Source: Clostridiales bacterium (GTDB lineage Bacteria; Bacillota; Clostridia; Saccharofermentanales; Saccharofermentanaceae). From it: a DNA stretch of 64,000 bases. The first letter of the stretch is position 1. Each line of letters begins with the position of its first letter. This document shows positions 51,762-60,202 of the stretch, in pieces. A program made the translations under genes and the position numbers. Below the pieces are notes generated by a model. That model saw only the letters and a program-made list of their open reading frames with translations, did no database searches and was not told the DNA's origin. The stretch lies in NCBI GenBank assembly GCA_017513085.1, contig JAFWDK010000019.1:1-64000 (forward strand). Direction: 5' to 3'.

Positions 51762-53093
51762 TCAACCCTGTGGCTGACCGCACTCACCGCAGAACTTACC
51801 GGTGTTGCCTGTCTTGCCGCACTTGCTGCATGTCCAGCCAGCGTTATCTGCCGGCTTCGGAGAACCGCAGTTTGCACAGAACTTACCTGTGTTGCCTGCC
51901 TGTCCGCAAGAGCATGTCCAGCCTGCATTTTCAACCGGCTTCGGAGAACCGCAGTTAGCGCAGAACTTGCCCTGGTTTCCGCTCTGGCCGCAAGAACATG
52001 TCCAGCCGCCTGCCGCTGCCGGAGCCTGCTGCTGCATCATCTGCTGCTGTTGCTGCATCATCTGCTGCTGCTGGAGGAAAGCCATACCCTGGTTACCCGG
52101 GTTCATTCCGCTTCCGCCGAAACCACCAACAAGGCCGACGCCCATCATAGCGTTGCCGGCACCTGCTGTATTGCCTGCAGCTGTCTTCATAGCATCAACA
52201 GAACCCTTGACCTGGTAACCGGCAGCCATGTTCGGGTTGTTACCAAACATAAGACCATCGTCCATAGCTTCGATTCTCTCTCTGGACTTCTCATCCGGAG
52301 TAATGGACATGATAGCAACTTTCTCAACGACCATACCACGGCCCTGGAGCCATTCTTCGTCAAGAACTTCGTTCATGTACTTAGCAAGCTTTACCTGCTG
52401 GCTCTGCAAGCGGTTGTACTGTACTTCTTCTCCACCGGCACCCATTCTGTTCAGAGCATCGCCGAGGTTCATGAGGAACTCAGCCTTAGCCTGACCAGGC
52501 TGTCCGTTCTTACCCATCAGTTCGTCGCGACGATAATCGCCTGCTACGTTACCGGCAATGTTCTTGAAGAACGTAACCGGGTCTACGATCTTGAATGAGA
52601 ATGTACCATTCATGCGGATGTAGATACCACGATATGTCGGATCATCGTAAGGAAGCGGAGATGCGGTGCCAAACTTATTGTCTGTCATTTCCAGCATATT
52701 TACAAAGTAAACTCTCTGCTGTGTAAGAGCCTCACCGCCGGCCTTAATACGGCCCCAGATATCAGCGCAGGATTTCTTTACGCCGTCGAGGAATCCGCTT
52801 GTGCCGAAGCAAGAAGGAGCAGAAGATGTATCCCAAGTATACATACCTGCCTCAGTTGTAAAATCTACTACACGGCCATTGTCTACCAGGATCAGTGCGG
52901 TTCCTTCCGGAACAGCGATCTTAGATCCGTTACTGATGATTTCTACATCACCTTTATTGCTACCATTACGTACGACTTTTGCACCGCGGCGGAGCAGTAC
53001 TTCCTGACCAAGTGAGTCACATGTGAAGAACTCAAGATACTGATCTCTTAAGTTTCCGCCAACAGCCTGAATTGCAGCCTTAATTAAGCCCAT
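51762..53093 (-). CDS. SPFH protein with three zinc ribbons (YdjI-like)
   Basis: A 443-residue protein. The N-terminal SPFH (band-7-like) region runs to about residue 270 (VLLRRGAKVVRNGSNKGDVE, TFSFKIVDPVTFFKNIAG, VVEKVAIMSITPDEKSRERI). A Gly/Met region and a Gln/Met-rich spacer (QQQMMQQQQQMMQQQ) follow. Three zinc ribbons end it: two near-identical units with CSCGQ...FCANCG and a third with CSKCGK...FCGECG. It resembles B. subtilis YdjI, which with PspA-YdjG-YdjH responds to membrane stress. No PspA gene is adjacent here. It probably works with the gene 29 bp upstream. Confidence 0.8.
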   Translation of the reverse strand: MGLIKAAIQAVGGNLRDQYLEFFTCDSLGQEVLLRRGAKVVRNGSNKGDVEIISNGSKIAVPEGTALILVDNGRVVDFTTEAGMYTWDTSSAPSCFGTSGFLDGVKKSCADIWGRIKAGGEALTQQRVYFVNMLEMTDNKFGTASPLPYDDPTYRGIYIRMNGTFSFKIVDPVTFFKNIAGNVAGDYRRDELMGKNGQPGQAKAEFLMNLGDALNRMGAGGEEVQYNRLQSQQVKLAKYMNEVLDEEWLQGRGMVVEKVAIMSITPDEKSRERIEAMDDGLMFGNNPNMAAGYQVKGSVDAMKTAAGNTAGAGNAMMGVGLVGGFGGSGMNPGNQGMAFLQQQQMMQQQQQMMQQQAPAAAGGWTCSCGQSGNQGKFCANCGSPKPVENAGWTCSCGQAGNTGKFCANCGSPKPADNAGWTCSKCGKTGNTGKFCGECGQPQG

Positions 53094-53122
53094 TTTAATC
53101 TCCTCCCAAACAAGAAAAATTT

Positions 53123-53956
53123 TTAATACTCAAGCAACTGATCCACAAGCCAGACTCGCATATCAACCGTCTTGATTGCTGTACCGCAGAATTCACAAAC
53201 ATCTGTACCCAGATGGCGAACCGGAGCACCGCAATGCGGACAGTTGAAACCAACCCCTTTTGTGTCTTCCATTGCAAGCCTTGTCGCGTCAAGGATATTG
53301 ATCACTTTTACGTTGTATCGGACCTGCGTTGGAGTCGCTCGATTGCCTGATATAAATTTACCATTTCTTTCCTGGTATTGCAAATATTGTAACGAATATT
53401 GGAAGGTGATTTCCACCGTCGATGCAGTCCTTTTATAGTCGTTAATTCCACCTTTATGCACGCATACATCACGGTAAATCAGACTTTTCCCCGTGGAACG
53501 CGCAGAACCCACGATCTGGTCGATATTCTGGCACAGTGAACGGGTCACGCCGATGCCGCATGCGCAGAGTTCACGCTCGATCCGATCAATGCCGTCTCCA
53601 TTAGTCGGAGTCGTCATTTCGGTCTGCAACTGCAAGCTTTTGACCAGTACCGCCTGCGCCGCGCTCTGCATCTCACTGATATTCAGATCCGGATAGTCTC
53701 TCGCAATACGAGGAATCAAAGTCATCGAAAGATCCGATACGGATTTCGGCGGCGCCTGCACGACCTCGCGCATACTCAGATCTTCCGGTCCGACTTTACC
53801 CTGGCGGATCTCATCTTTGACTCCTTGGGTGATCATGCCGAGAAGAGAGTTACGCCATGCACGTCTCGCCTTTCTCACGCCTCCGATCACACCCAGTGTA
53901 CCCAAAAGACCCACAACAGCTACGATTGCCCATTTAACAGAAAACCATTCCGGCAT
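53123..53956 (-). CDS. Membrane-anchored zinc-ribbon protein (YdjG/YdjH-like)
   Basis: A 277-residue protein with one N-terminal membrane helix (AIVAVVGLLGTLGVIGGV), a middle domain that may be Tim44-like (MTLIPRIARDYPDLNISEMQ, VEITFQYSLQYLQYQE, RYNVKVINILDA) and a C-terminal zinc ribbon (NCPHCGAP and CEFCGTAI). It is likely the membrane anchor for the SPFH protein that follows, as YdjG anchors YdjI in B. subtilis; assignment to YdjG or YdjH is uncertain. Confidence 0.6.
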   Translation of the reverse strand: MPEWFSVKWAIVAVVGLLGTLGVIGGVRKARRAWRNSLLGMITQGVKDEIRQGKVGPEDLSMREVVQAPPKSVSDLSMTLIPRIARDYPDLNISEMQSAAQAVLVKSLQLQTEMTTPTNGDGIDRIERELCACGIGVTRSLCQNIDQIVGSARSTGKSLIYRDVCVHKGGINDYKRTASTVEITFQYSLQYLQYQERNGKFISGNRATPTQVRYNVKVINILDATRLAMEDTKGVGFNCPHCGAPVRHLGTDVCEFCGTAIKTVDMRVWLVDQLLEY

Positions 53957-53998
53957 ATTCCTTCTCCCCCTTTTTCAGTACATGTTTCCCACTCACTC

Positions 53999-54694
53999 TT
54001 AATACTTATAAAGCACTTTTCGATCCATCGCGAGTACCGGAATCCCCCCTGGCGTCTTCTCTTTCCAGGATTCCGGAAGCACATTGTCCAGACCGGTCTG
54101 GTAAACAAGCGGAATGCCTGTCAGTTCAGATGCTTCTTTAAGCACCTTCTCTCCTTCGATCAACTCTTCTTCTGTCGTATCTTCCAAAAGGTTGGAGTTA
54201 TTAATGAAACCACTGATCGGAAGTCTTGCCGCCTCGGAGAGTTCCGATGCCATCTGACGGATGCTCTCAGCGTCCGAAGTAAACGGACGGAATGCATTGA
54301 CGACCATATACACGCGATACTCGATGTTCTTAAACCGGCTCAGCATGGCACCGAGAACTCTCGCGCCGAGGTCTTCACCGCCGATATCGAAAACGGAGAC
54401 GGTATCCTCCTGGTCAAATGCCGAATACACCTCACCGGAAAGCGCCGGTACATCAACGTTGGTATTGGCATACTCCGGAACGATAACGTGGATACCTTCG
54501 GCTTCAAGAGCATCCTTGGCATCCGCCGAACGGTAATAAGGATTCACGATATCAAGATCCGCCAGCATAACTTTGGCAGAAGGATCTTCTTTCTTCAGTT
54601 TATGTGCAAAATGTACCGACACTTCAGACTTGCCACTGCCATATGCACCGACAAACACGTAAAGCCGTACTTTCTTGTTTGTATCTTCGCTCAT
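53999..54694 (-). CDS. P-loop ATPase (CobQ/MinD-like)
   Basis: A 231-residue cytosolic ATPase: Walker A VFVGAYGSGKSEVSVHFAHK, MLADLDIVNPYYRSADAKDA, and DIGGEDLGARVLGAML as the Walker B strand. It has the SIMIBI-type layout of CobB/MinD/ParA proteins but a classical GxxGSGKS loop without the deviant second Lys. Partner unknown. It lies 42 bp upstream of the YdjG-like gene and may be cotranscribed with the SPFH pair. Confidence 0.65.
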   Translation of the reverse strand: MSEDTNKKVRLYVFVGAYGSGKSEVSVHFAHKLKKEDPSAKVMLADLDIVNPYYRSADAKDALEAEGIHVIVPEYANTNVDVPALSGEVYSAFDQEDTVSVFDIGGEDLGARVLGAMLSRFKNIEYRVYMVVNAFRPFTSDAESIRQMASELSEAARLPISGFINNSNLLEDTTEEELIEGEKVLKEASELTGIPLVYQTGLDNVLPESWKEKTPGGIPVLAMDRKVLYKY

Positions 54695-54717
54695 TTTGTT
54701 TCCTCGTTCAAAGAGAA

Positions 54718-54747
54718 TTCGGATGGCATGAGATCACGCCATCCGAA
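54718..54747 (-). terminator. Hairpin terminator after large lipoprotein gene
   Basis: Ten-bp perfect stem TTCGGATGGC and GCCATCCGAA with a 10-nt loop, followed on the minus strand by TTCTCTTTG. It lies 80 bp after the lipoprotein stop and 24 bp before the ATPase gene. Confidence 0.65.
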
Positions 54748-54827
54748 CATTAGCATACCATTTCTTATAAGAATTGACTACAAAAGAAAGAGCCGAATAA
54801 CCGTTTCTATCTTTCTGATCAGGCGCA

Positions 54828-56513
54828 TCAGGCGCCCATGAATACCTTGACGAAAAGATCCTGCATACTCTCTCCGTTGATCAAAGGCTCATAATCATTT
54901 GCTTCGTAATTAAGATCCAGTCGCACATAGACGTCTTTCTCCGAATCCTCATCGAGGACCTTAAGTACCTCATAGGCTTTCTTCTCCCCGGACAAACGGT
55001 TCGTCGAACATGGTTGCAGACTGGTACCCGCTTTCAGCGTGACAGAACCTATTTTTTCGCGTGTCTCCGGATCGATCTGATCGACTTCAAGGTCCTTCTT
55101 GAGGCATGGAAAGATCCGTCCGTAGTAACAGTTGCATAAAGCATATTCCTGATCGATGACCGGCTTACCACTCTCATCGATGTGATAGACAGCATCCGTG
55201 CATTCGAGACCGATGACATACACTTCTTCCAAGAGGATCACTTGATCCGGATCGAAGTTCTGGCAAGGAGCTTGCAGCCACTTTCCGGAACCGCCTTTGT
55301 ACTCCGCTTTCTTTCCGATGATCTCATAGATCATGATCCCCATGTTGTTATCTTCGCCACCTGTCCAGATATAAAGGAAATCCTTACCATGAGTATGGAC
55401 AAGCGTCAGGAACTCAGCGATCTCATCACCGCCGGAACCCGATGTATCCACCTTTGTTTCCTGGTCATCGACCCGGATGGAGAAAGAACCTATCTCGTAA
55501 AACTGGTGTTCCACATCAATATCCACACGGATATTCTCTGTCTTTCCGTCCCCGTCAAGATCCCAATGGAAGTCCTTGTTCGGCGAGAGGTGAAGCACAT
55601 AGTTTTCCGGAATCGAATCGAAGAATTCTCCATTAAATACATCTTCGTTTCCAATGTATCCGATATGTGCCGGTGCACGCATGTATCTTCTGAAAATGCC
55701 GATATCATAATACACAGTGATACCAGAATAATCGATCGTAAAAGGAACATCATCCGAGTTCAGGAAAGAAAGAATATCTTTTTCCTTGTACGTCTCCAGG
55801 TCATACTCTGTCAGAGTATCCATAATGCTGTTTTTCGCCAGTTCTACGAACCGTTCTTTATCCTTGACCACATCAGAAAGAGCAATCTTTTTTCCTGTCG
55901 CCGTATCGTAGTTGATCAGGTTTTTAGAGGTCAGTTCTTTATCCATCTGTTCACTATTGGAAGGATAATAGACCGTAGCGATCTTCTCATCCGCACGGAG
56001 GACGACAGGAACAATATCCTCTACGACCTCGACTTCGCCATCTTTCGTACCGAATTTACCCATATACTCTGTTTTTTTATTCTCAAGATACTCCCCGGTA
56101 TAAGAAGCAAATGCCTTGCCATCTTCTTTGGCTGCACCATTGAGGGTTTCCGCGTTATCTCCGGAGAATAAAGGATGACCATAATATCCTAAATAGTACT
56201 CGATGCAGTTATAACCCGGATTATCATCACCCGATATGTTCTTGGGTTGGAAAGCAAAGACTTTTTCCCGAAAAATCCAAACAGGAAGATAATTGATCTT
56301 CTTAAAGGTCGGCGCATCGTAAGAGATCGTTTCTTCTTTCGATGTCTCTGTCGGTTCTTCGGATGTTTCTGTTTCTTTTTCTGAAGTAGTCGTGGTAGCT
56401 TCGGATGAAGGAGCCGTTGATTCACTTTCAGATGATGTTTCAGGATCCTGTTTCGAGCACGAACAGAAAAGCACTGACATTGCGAGTGCAACAGCTACAA
56501 TTGACTTTTTCAT
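54828..56513 (-). CDS. Large lipoprotein of unknown function
   Basis: A 561-residue exported protein. Signal peptide MKKSIVAVALAMSVLFCSC ends in a lipobox-like LFCS-C. A Ser/Thr/Glu-rich spacer of about 50 residues follows (SESESTAPSSEATTTTSEKE). The mature part is mostly beta; WDLDGDGKTENIRVDIDVE is a calcium-binding-like loop. No enzyme motif is recognised. AGAGGTG lies before the ATG at 56513; an in-frame start at 56531 would lengthen the signal peptide. It lies alone between mutS2 and the ATPase gene. Confidence 0.6.
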   Translation of the reverse strand: MKKSIVAVALAMSVLFCSCSKQDPETSSESESTAPSSEATTTTSEKETETSEEPTETSKEETISYDAPTFKKINYLPVWIFREKVFAFQPKNISGDDNPGYNCIEYYLGYYGHPLFSGDNAETLNGAAKEDGKAFASYTGEYLENKKTEYMGKFGTKDGEVEVVEDIVPVVLRADEKIATVYYPSNSEQMDKELTSKNLINYDTATGKKIALSDVVKDKERFVELAKNSIMDTLTEYDLETYKEKDILSFLNSDDVPFTIDYSGITVYYDIGIFRRYMRAPAHIGYIGNEDVFNGEFFDSIPENYVLHLSPNKDFHWDLDGDGKTENIRVDIDVEHQFYEIGSFSIRVDDQETKVDTSGSGGDEIAEFLTLVHTHGKDFLYIWTGGEDNNMGIMIYEIIGKKAEYKGGSGKWLQAPCQNFDPDQVILLEEVYVIGLECTDAVYHIDESGKPVIDQEYALCNCYYGRIFPCLKKDLEVDQIDPETREKIGSVTLKAGTSLQPCSTNRLSGEKKAYEVLKVLDEDSEKDVYVRLDLNYEANDYEPLINGESMQDLFVKVFMGA

Positions 56514-56555
56514 AAATACACCTCTTTCCACATGATTTCATTGCCATTTGGAATA

Positions 56556-56561
56556 ATTATA
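56556..56561 (-). promoter_or_regulatory. Possible -10 box of lipoprotein gene
   Basis: A perfect TATAAT on the minus strand lies 42 bp before the lipoprotein start, but no good -35 hexamer is seen 16-18 bp upstream. Tentative. Confidence 0.3.
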
Positions 56562-56628
56562 TCTAAAATGCGCATTACATATGTGACACATAAGTTATCT
56601 TAAGCGTTGCCGATTGGCGTTTTGGCGC

Positions 56629-59076
56629 TCATCGAAGCTCCGCGATCGTAACGCCGTCTTCGCCTTCGCCAAAAGTACCCAGGCGGTATGTCTTTACACG
56701 GCGATCTTTCTTAAGGAACTGGTCAACTGCGGAACGCAGCGCACCGGTACCTTTGCCGTGGACGATCCGGACGTTGGAGATGTTACTTAGGACGCAATCG
56801 TCAAGATAGCTGTCGAGAGCATGCATCGCCTCATCGACCGTCATACCCAGAAGCTGGATCTCGGTCATCATGGTGGACTTCTTCTTTAAGCGCAGGTTGT
56901 CCGCACGCGATGTCGTCTTCTTTCTTGCCACATTTCTCGGTTGTGTCGCATTCTTCTTCACCTCATCCTTTTTAGGATAGCGAAGCGAGTCCGCAGCTAC
57001 CGTCAGTTTTAGCGGACCCGAAGACAAGATGCAGTTATTCTTGCTGTCCGGCCCCTTGATGACGATTCCCGTGACATCGAGAGTCGGTGAATAATACAGA
57101 CCACCTTCACGAATCTTATCCGGCTTTTCTCCCGGGATCTCCTTCGGCTCTTCGTCGCCCTCTGTCTCGGCATCGATATCAGCAAGACCGGCGCGAAGAT
57201 TATTACGGATCGCACGGATCTTTCTCTCGGCATCGTGGGAGTTCTCCATCTTCTGGATCTCCTTGATCTCATCGAGGATCGAATCGGCTTTTTCCAGAAC
57301 TTCTTCCAGCATCTCCTGCTTCTCTTCCCTAGCCTGGGCGAGCACTCTCTTTCTCTCTTTTTCGATCTGCATTCTCTGCTTATCGAGATCCTCAGACTGT
57401 CTCTTCACTTCGTCACGAAGATCGGCGATCTCTTTCTGAAGTTTCTCGCTCTCACGGTTATGACGTTCTGCGGAAGAAAGAAGTTCTTCCACCTTCAGAC
57501 TCTCCTCGGAAAGGATGCTCTGTGCCGAGTCGATAATGTGATGCGGTAAGCCCAGTTTTCTCGAGATCACGAATGCATTACTTACACCCGGAAGACCGAT
57601 CATGAGGCGATATGTCGGAGACAATGTCTCGGTATCAAATTCACAGCAGGCATTCTCCACCCCTTCCTGTTCGACCGCATAGGCTTTCAGCTCTTTGTAA
57701 TGCGTGGTGGCGACTGTGACGGCGCCCTTTTTCCGGCATTCATCCAGGATCGCAATAGCCAGTGCCGCGCCTTCAGACGGATCGGTTCCGCTTCCAAGTT
57801 CATCAACAAGGACCAGTGTAGTCGGCTTGGTCAGTTTCAGGATCTGCACGATGTTGGTCATATGCGCCGAGAACGTCGACAGGCTCTGTTCGATGCTCTG
57901 CTCATCACCGATATCCGCGAGTACCTTCGTAAATGTCGATACTTCCGAGCCGTCCAGGCAAGGAATGAAAAGTCCGGCCATCGCCATCAGGGAGATCAGG
58001 CCGCACGTCTTTAAAGATACGGTCTTACCACCGGTATTCGGTCCCGTGATGACTAGCGTACGGTAATCGGTGCCGACAACGAAATTGATCGGCACGACAC
58101 GGTCCTTATCGATCAAAGGATGACGCGCTTTTTTCAGGATAATACGTCCCTCCTGATTAAAGAGCGGACGGATCGCTTCCATCTCCAGCGCATATTGTGC
58201 TTTCGCCTGCATAAAATCGATGTGGGCAATGAGCTCGATGTCCATCAGGATCGCGTCTTTGCTGATACCGACTTTGCCGGTGAGGATACCCAGGATACGG
58301 TTGATTTCTTCCTGTTCGGCCGCGGTCCACTCACGGATCTTGTTATTCAGTTCCACAACAGCCATCGGCTCGATAAACAGTGTCTGCCCGGAAGCAGATG
58401 TGTCGTGTACGACACCCGGGATCTCACCCTTTTTCTCCGGCTTGACCGGAACACAATAACGGCCGTCACGCATGGTAACCAATTGATCCTGAAGGGCCTG
58501 AGGATTCTTACGGATCAAGCGGTCGAGGATCTCTCGGATACTGCTCTGGGCATCACGGATCTGACGGCGGATCGCATAGAGTTCATTACTGGCACGGTCA
58601 TTCATCTCATTCTCGCCATTAATACACATTGAGATCTCTTTTTCAAGAGCCTCCAAAGGTTCAAGACGCTTCAACTCCTGCATCAGGAGATTATCGTCAG
58701 GATTGTCCAGTGCTTTTGGCGTCACAGCATGCAGACGCTCAACGGTACGAAGGAACGAGGCAACGTGCAGAAGATGCTTCATGGTCAGTGTTGCACCGGT
58801 GTCGGAAAACTTCACGGCATCGCGGATATCGTTGACTCCGCCTAGCGGGAGTGCTCCTTCTTTAACAAGGAATGCCAGGGCATCTTCGGTTTCTTTCTGC
58901 CAGACTTCCACCAGTTTCAGATCGGAAGTCGGTAATAAGCCATAGCACAATTCACGCCCGTAAACAGTACGAGCGTGATTGACTAAGCGATCGAGTATCT
59001 TGTCATACTCTAATATGGATAAGGATCGGCCACGGACAAGCTTTCTTTGTGCCTCTTCTTCAAATGTTGTATACAT
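56629..59076 (-). CDS. mutS2: MutS2 (RqcU) ATPase
   Basis: An 815-residue MutS2. The MutS-like core has Walker A TGPNTGGKTVSLKTCGLI, Walker B LVDELGSGTDPSEGAAL, and the long coiled clamp; it lacks the mismatch-recognition domain. A KOW-like and linker region follows and a C-terminal Smr nuclease domain (LLGMTVDEAMHALDSYLDD, VRIVHGKGTGALRSAVDQFL). MutS2 suppresses recombination in some species and splits collided ribosomes in B. subtilis. It starts 12 bp after the pfkA stop. Confidence 0.97.
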   Translation of the reverse strand: MYTTFEEEAQRKLVRGRSLSILEYDKILDRLVNHARTVYGRELCYGLLPTSDLKLVEVWQKETEDALAFLVKEGALPLGGVNDIRDAVKFSDTGATLTMKHLLHVASFLRTVERLHAVTPKALDNPDDNLLMQELKRLEPLEALEKEISMCINGENEMNDRASNELYAIRRQIRDAQSSIREILDRLIRKNPQALQDQLVTMRDGRYCVPVKPEKKGEIPGVVHDTSASGQTLFIEPMAVVELNNKIREWTAAEQEEINRILGILTGKVGISKDAILMDIELIAHIDFMQAKAQYALEMEAIRPLFNQEGRIILKKARHPLIDKDRVVPINFVVGTDYRTLVITGPNTGGKTVSLKTCGLISLMAMAGLFIPCLDGSEVSTFTKVLADIGDEQSIEQSLSTFSAHMTNIVQILKLTKPTTLVLVDELGSGTDPSEGAALAIAILDECRKKGAVTVATTHYKELKAYAVEQEGVENACCEFDTETLSPTYRLMIGLPGVSNAFVISRKLGLPHHIIDSAQSILSEESLKVEELLSSAERHNRESEKLQKEIADLRDEVKRQSEDLDKQRMQIEKERKRVLAQAREEKQEMLEEVLEKADSILDEIKEIQKMENSHDAERKIRAIRNNLRAGLADIDAETEGDEEPKEIPGEKPDKIREGGLYYSPTLDVTGIVIKGPDSKNNCILSSGPLKLTVAADSLRYPKKDEVKKNATQPRNVARKKTTSRADNLRLKKKSTMMTEIQLLGMTVDEAMHALDSYLDDCVLSNISNVRIVHGKGTGALRSAVDQFLKKDRRVKTYRLGTFGEGEDGVTIAELR

Positions 59077-59088
59077 ACTTTCCTTTTC

Positions 59089-60138
59089 TTAGGAGAGGAG
59101 CTTCGACCTTTCAACATCTTCCATATTGATGCTCTTGCTCATGGAAAGTCCCTCTTCTATATCTACATCACTGATCTCACCATGCTTATAGACGATGAGA
59201 CGGTTTAATTTCTTCTGTTGGATACACTCGATGGCGTGAATACCCATAAGGCTGGCCATCGTTCTGTCACGAAGCGATGGGCTTCCGCCTCTCTGCAGGT
59301 GTCCGAGGATCGTCGGACGGGACTCGATCTCGGTAGCTTCTTCGATCTGCTTCGCAATCTCGGTCGCACTGCCTGCACCCTCAGCCACGATGACGATGTA
59401 ATGACGCTTGCCGCGGTTTCTGCCATCGAGGATCGTGCGGATGACATCCTTGATGTCCCATGGTACTTCCGGCAAAAGGATCAGCTCGGCACCGGTCGCA
59501 ATACCTACGTTCAAAGCGATATAGCCGGCGTGTCTGCCCATGACTTCGATGACACTGCAACGCTCGTGCGAAGAAGCAGTATCACGGAGTTTGTCGATAG
59601 CTTCCATCGCGGTATTCATTGCCGTATCGTAACCAATCGTATAGTCGGTAGAAGCAATATCGTTGTCGATCGTTCCCGGAATACCGATCACCGGAATTCC
59701 AAGTCTGGCCAGGTCTCTTGCACCGCGGTAAGAACCGTCACCACCGATAACGATCATGCAATCGATACCGAATACTTCACAGTTCTTCGCACCCTTGAGA
59801 ACGCCTTCCGGTGTCTCCCAGCTCTTGGATCTCGCGGTCATCAGGAAGGTACCGCCACGCTGCAGTGTCTCGGAAACATCTCTGTGGCCGAGTTCCTTGA
59901 TCTCGCCTTTCCAAAGGCCATGGTAACCACGGGTCACGCCCATCATCTTGAAACCGGCTTTGGTTCCTGCACGTACGACCGCACGGATCGTGGCATTCAT
60001 GCCCGGCGCATCACCACCACTGGTCAGCACGCCTATGCCGTGTACCGCCGGTTCCTCGTCCGGATTCACATTATCATAATTCTTCGCTACCATTTCCTTC
60101 AGATTTGGCAGATTATCATTTCCGTATTGTTCAAACAT
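59089..60138 (-). CDS. pfkA: 6-phosphofructokinase
   Basis: A 349-residue ATP-type PfkA. GVLTSGGDAPGMNATIRAVV, VIGGDGSYRGARDLARLGIP and IPGTIDNDIASTDYTIGYDT give the ATP and fructose-6-phosphate sites. It phosphorylates F6P in glycolysis. About 35 residues precede the usual first strand (FEQYGNDNLPNLKEMVAKN), an extension compared with the typical 319-residue enzyme. AGGAGAG lies before the ATG at 60138; more upstream Met codons would overlap dnaE. The dnaE-pfkA order is common in Clostridia. Confidence 0.95.
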   Translation of the reverse strand: MFEQYGNDNLPNLKEMVAKNYDNVNPDEEPAVHGIGVLTSGGDAPGMNATIRAVVRAGTKAGFKMMGVTRGYHGLWKGEIKELGHRDVSETLQRGGTFLMTARSKSWETPEGVLKGAKNCEVFGIDCMIVIGGDGSYRGARDLARLGIPVIGIPGTIDNDIASTDYTIGYDTAMNTAMEAIDKLRDTASSHERCSVIEVMGRHAGYIALNVGIATGAELILLPEVPWDIKDVIRTILDGRNRGKRHYIVIVAEGAGSATEIAKQIEEATEIESRPTILGHLQRGGSPSLRDRTMASLMGIHAIECIQQKKLNRLIVYKHGEISDVDIEEGLSMSKSINMEDVERSKLLS

Positions 60139-60202
60139 ATTATTTCTCTCCTCATAAAAGCGATTACACTGCATTTTTGCGCTACTATTATACCAAATCC
60201 CC

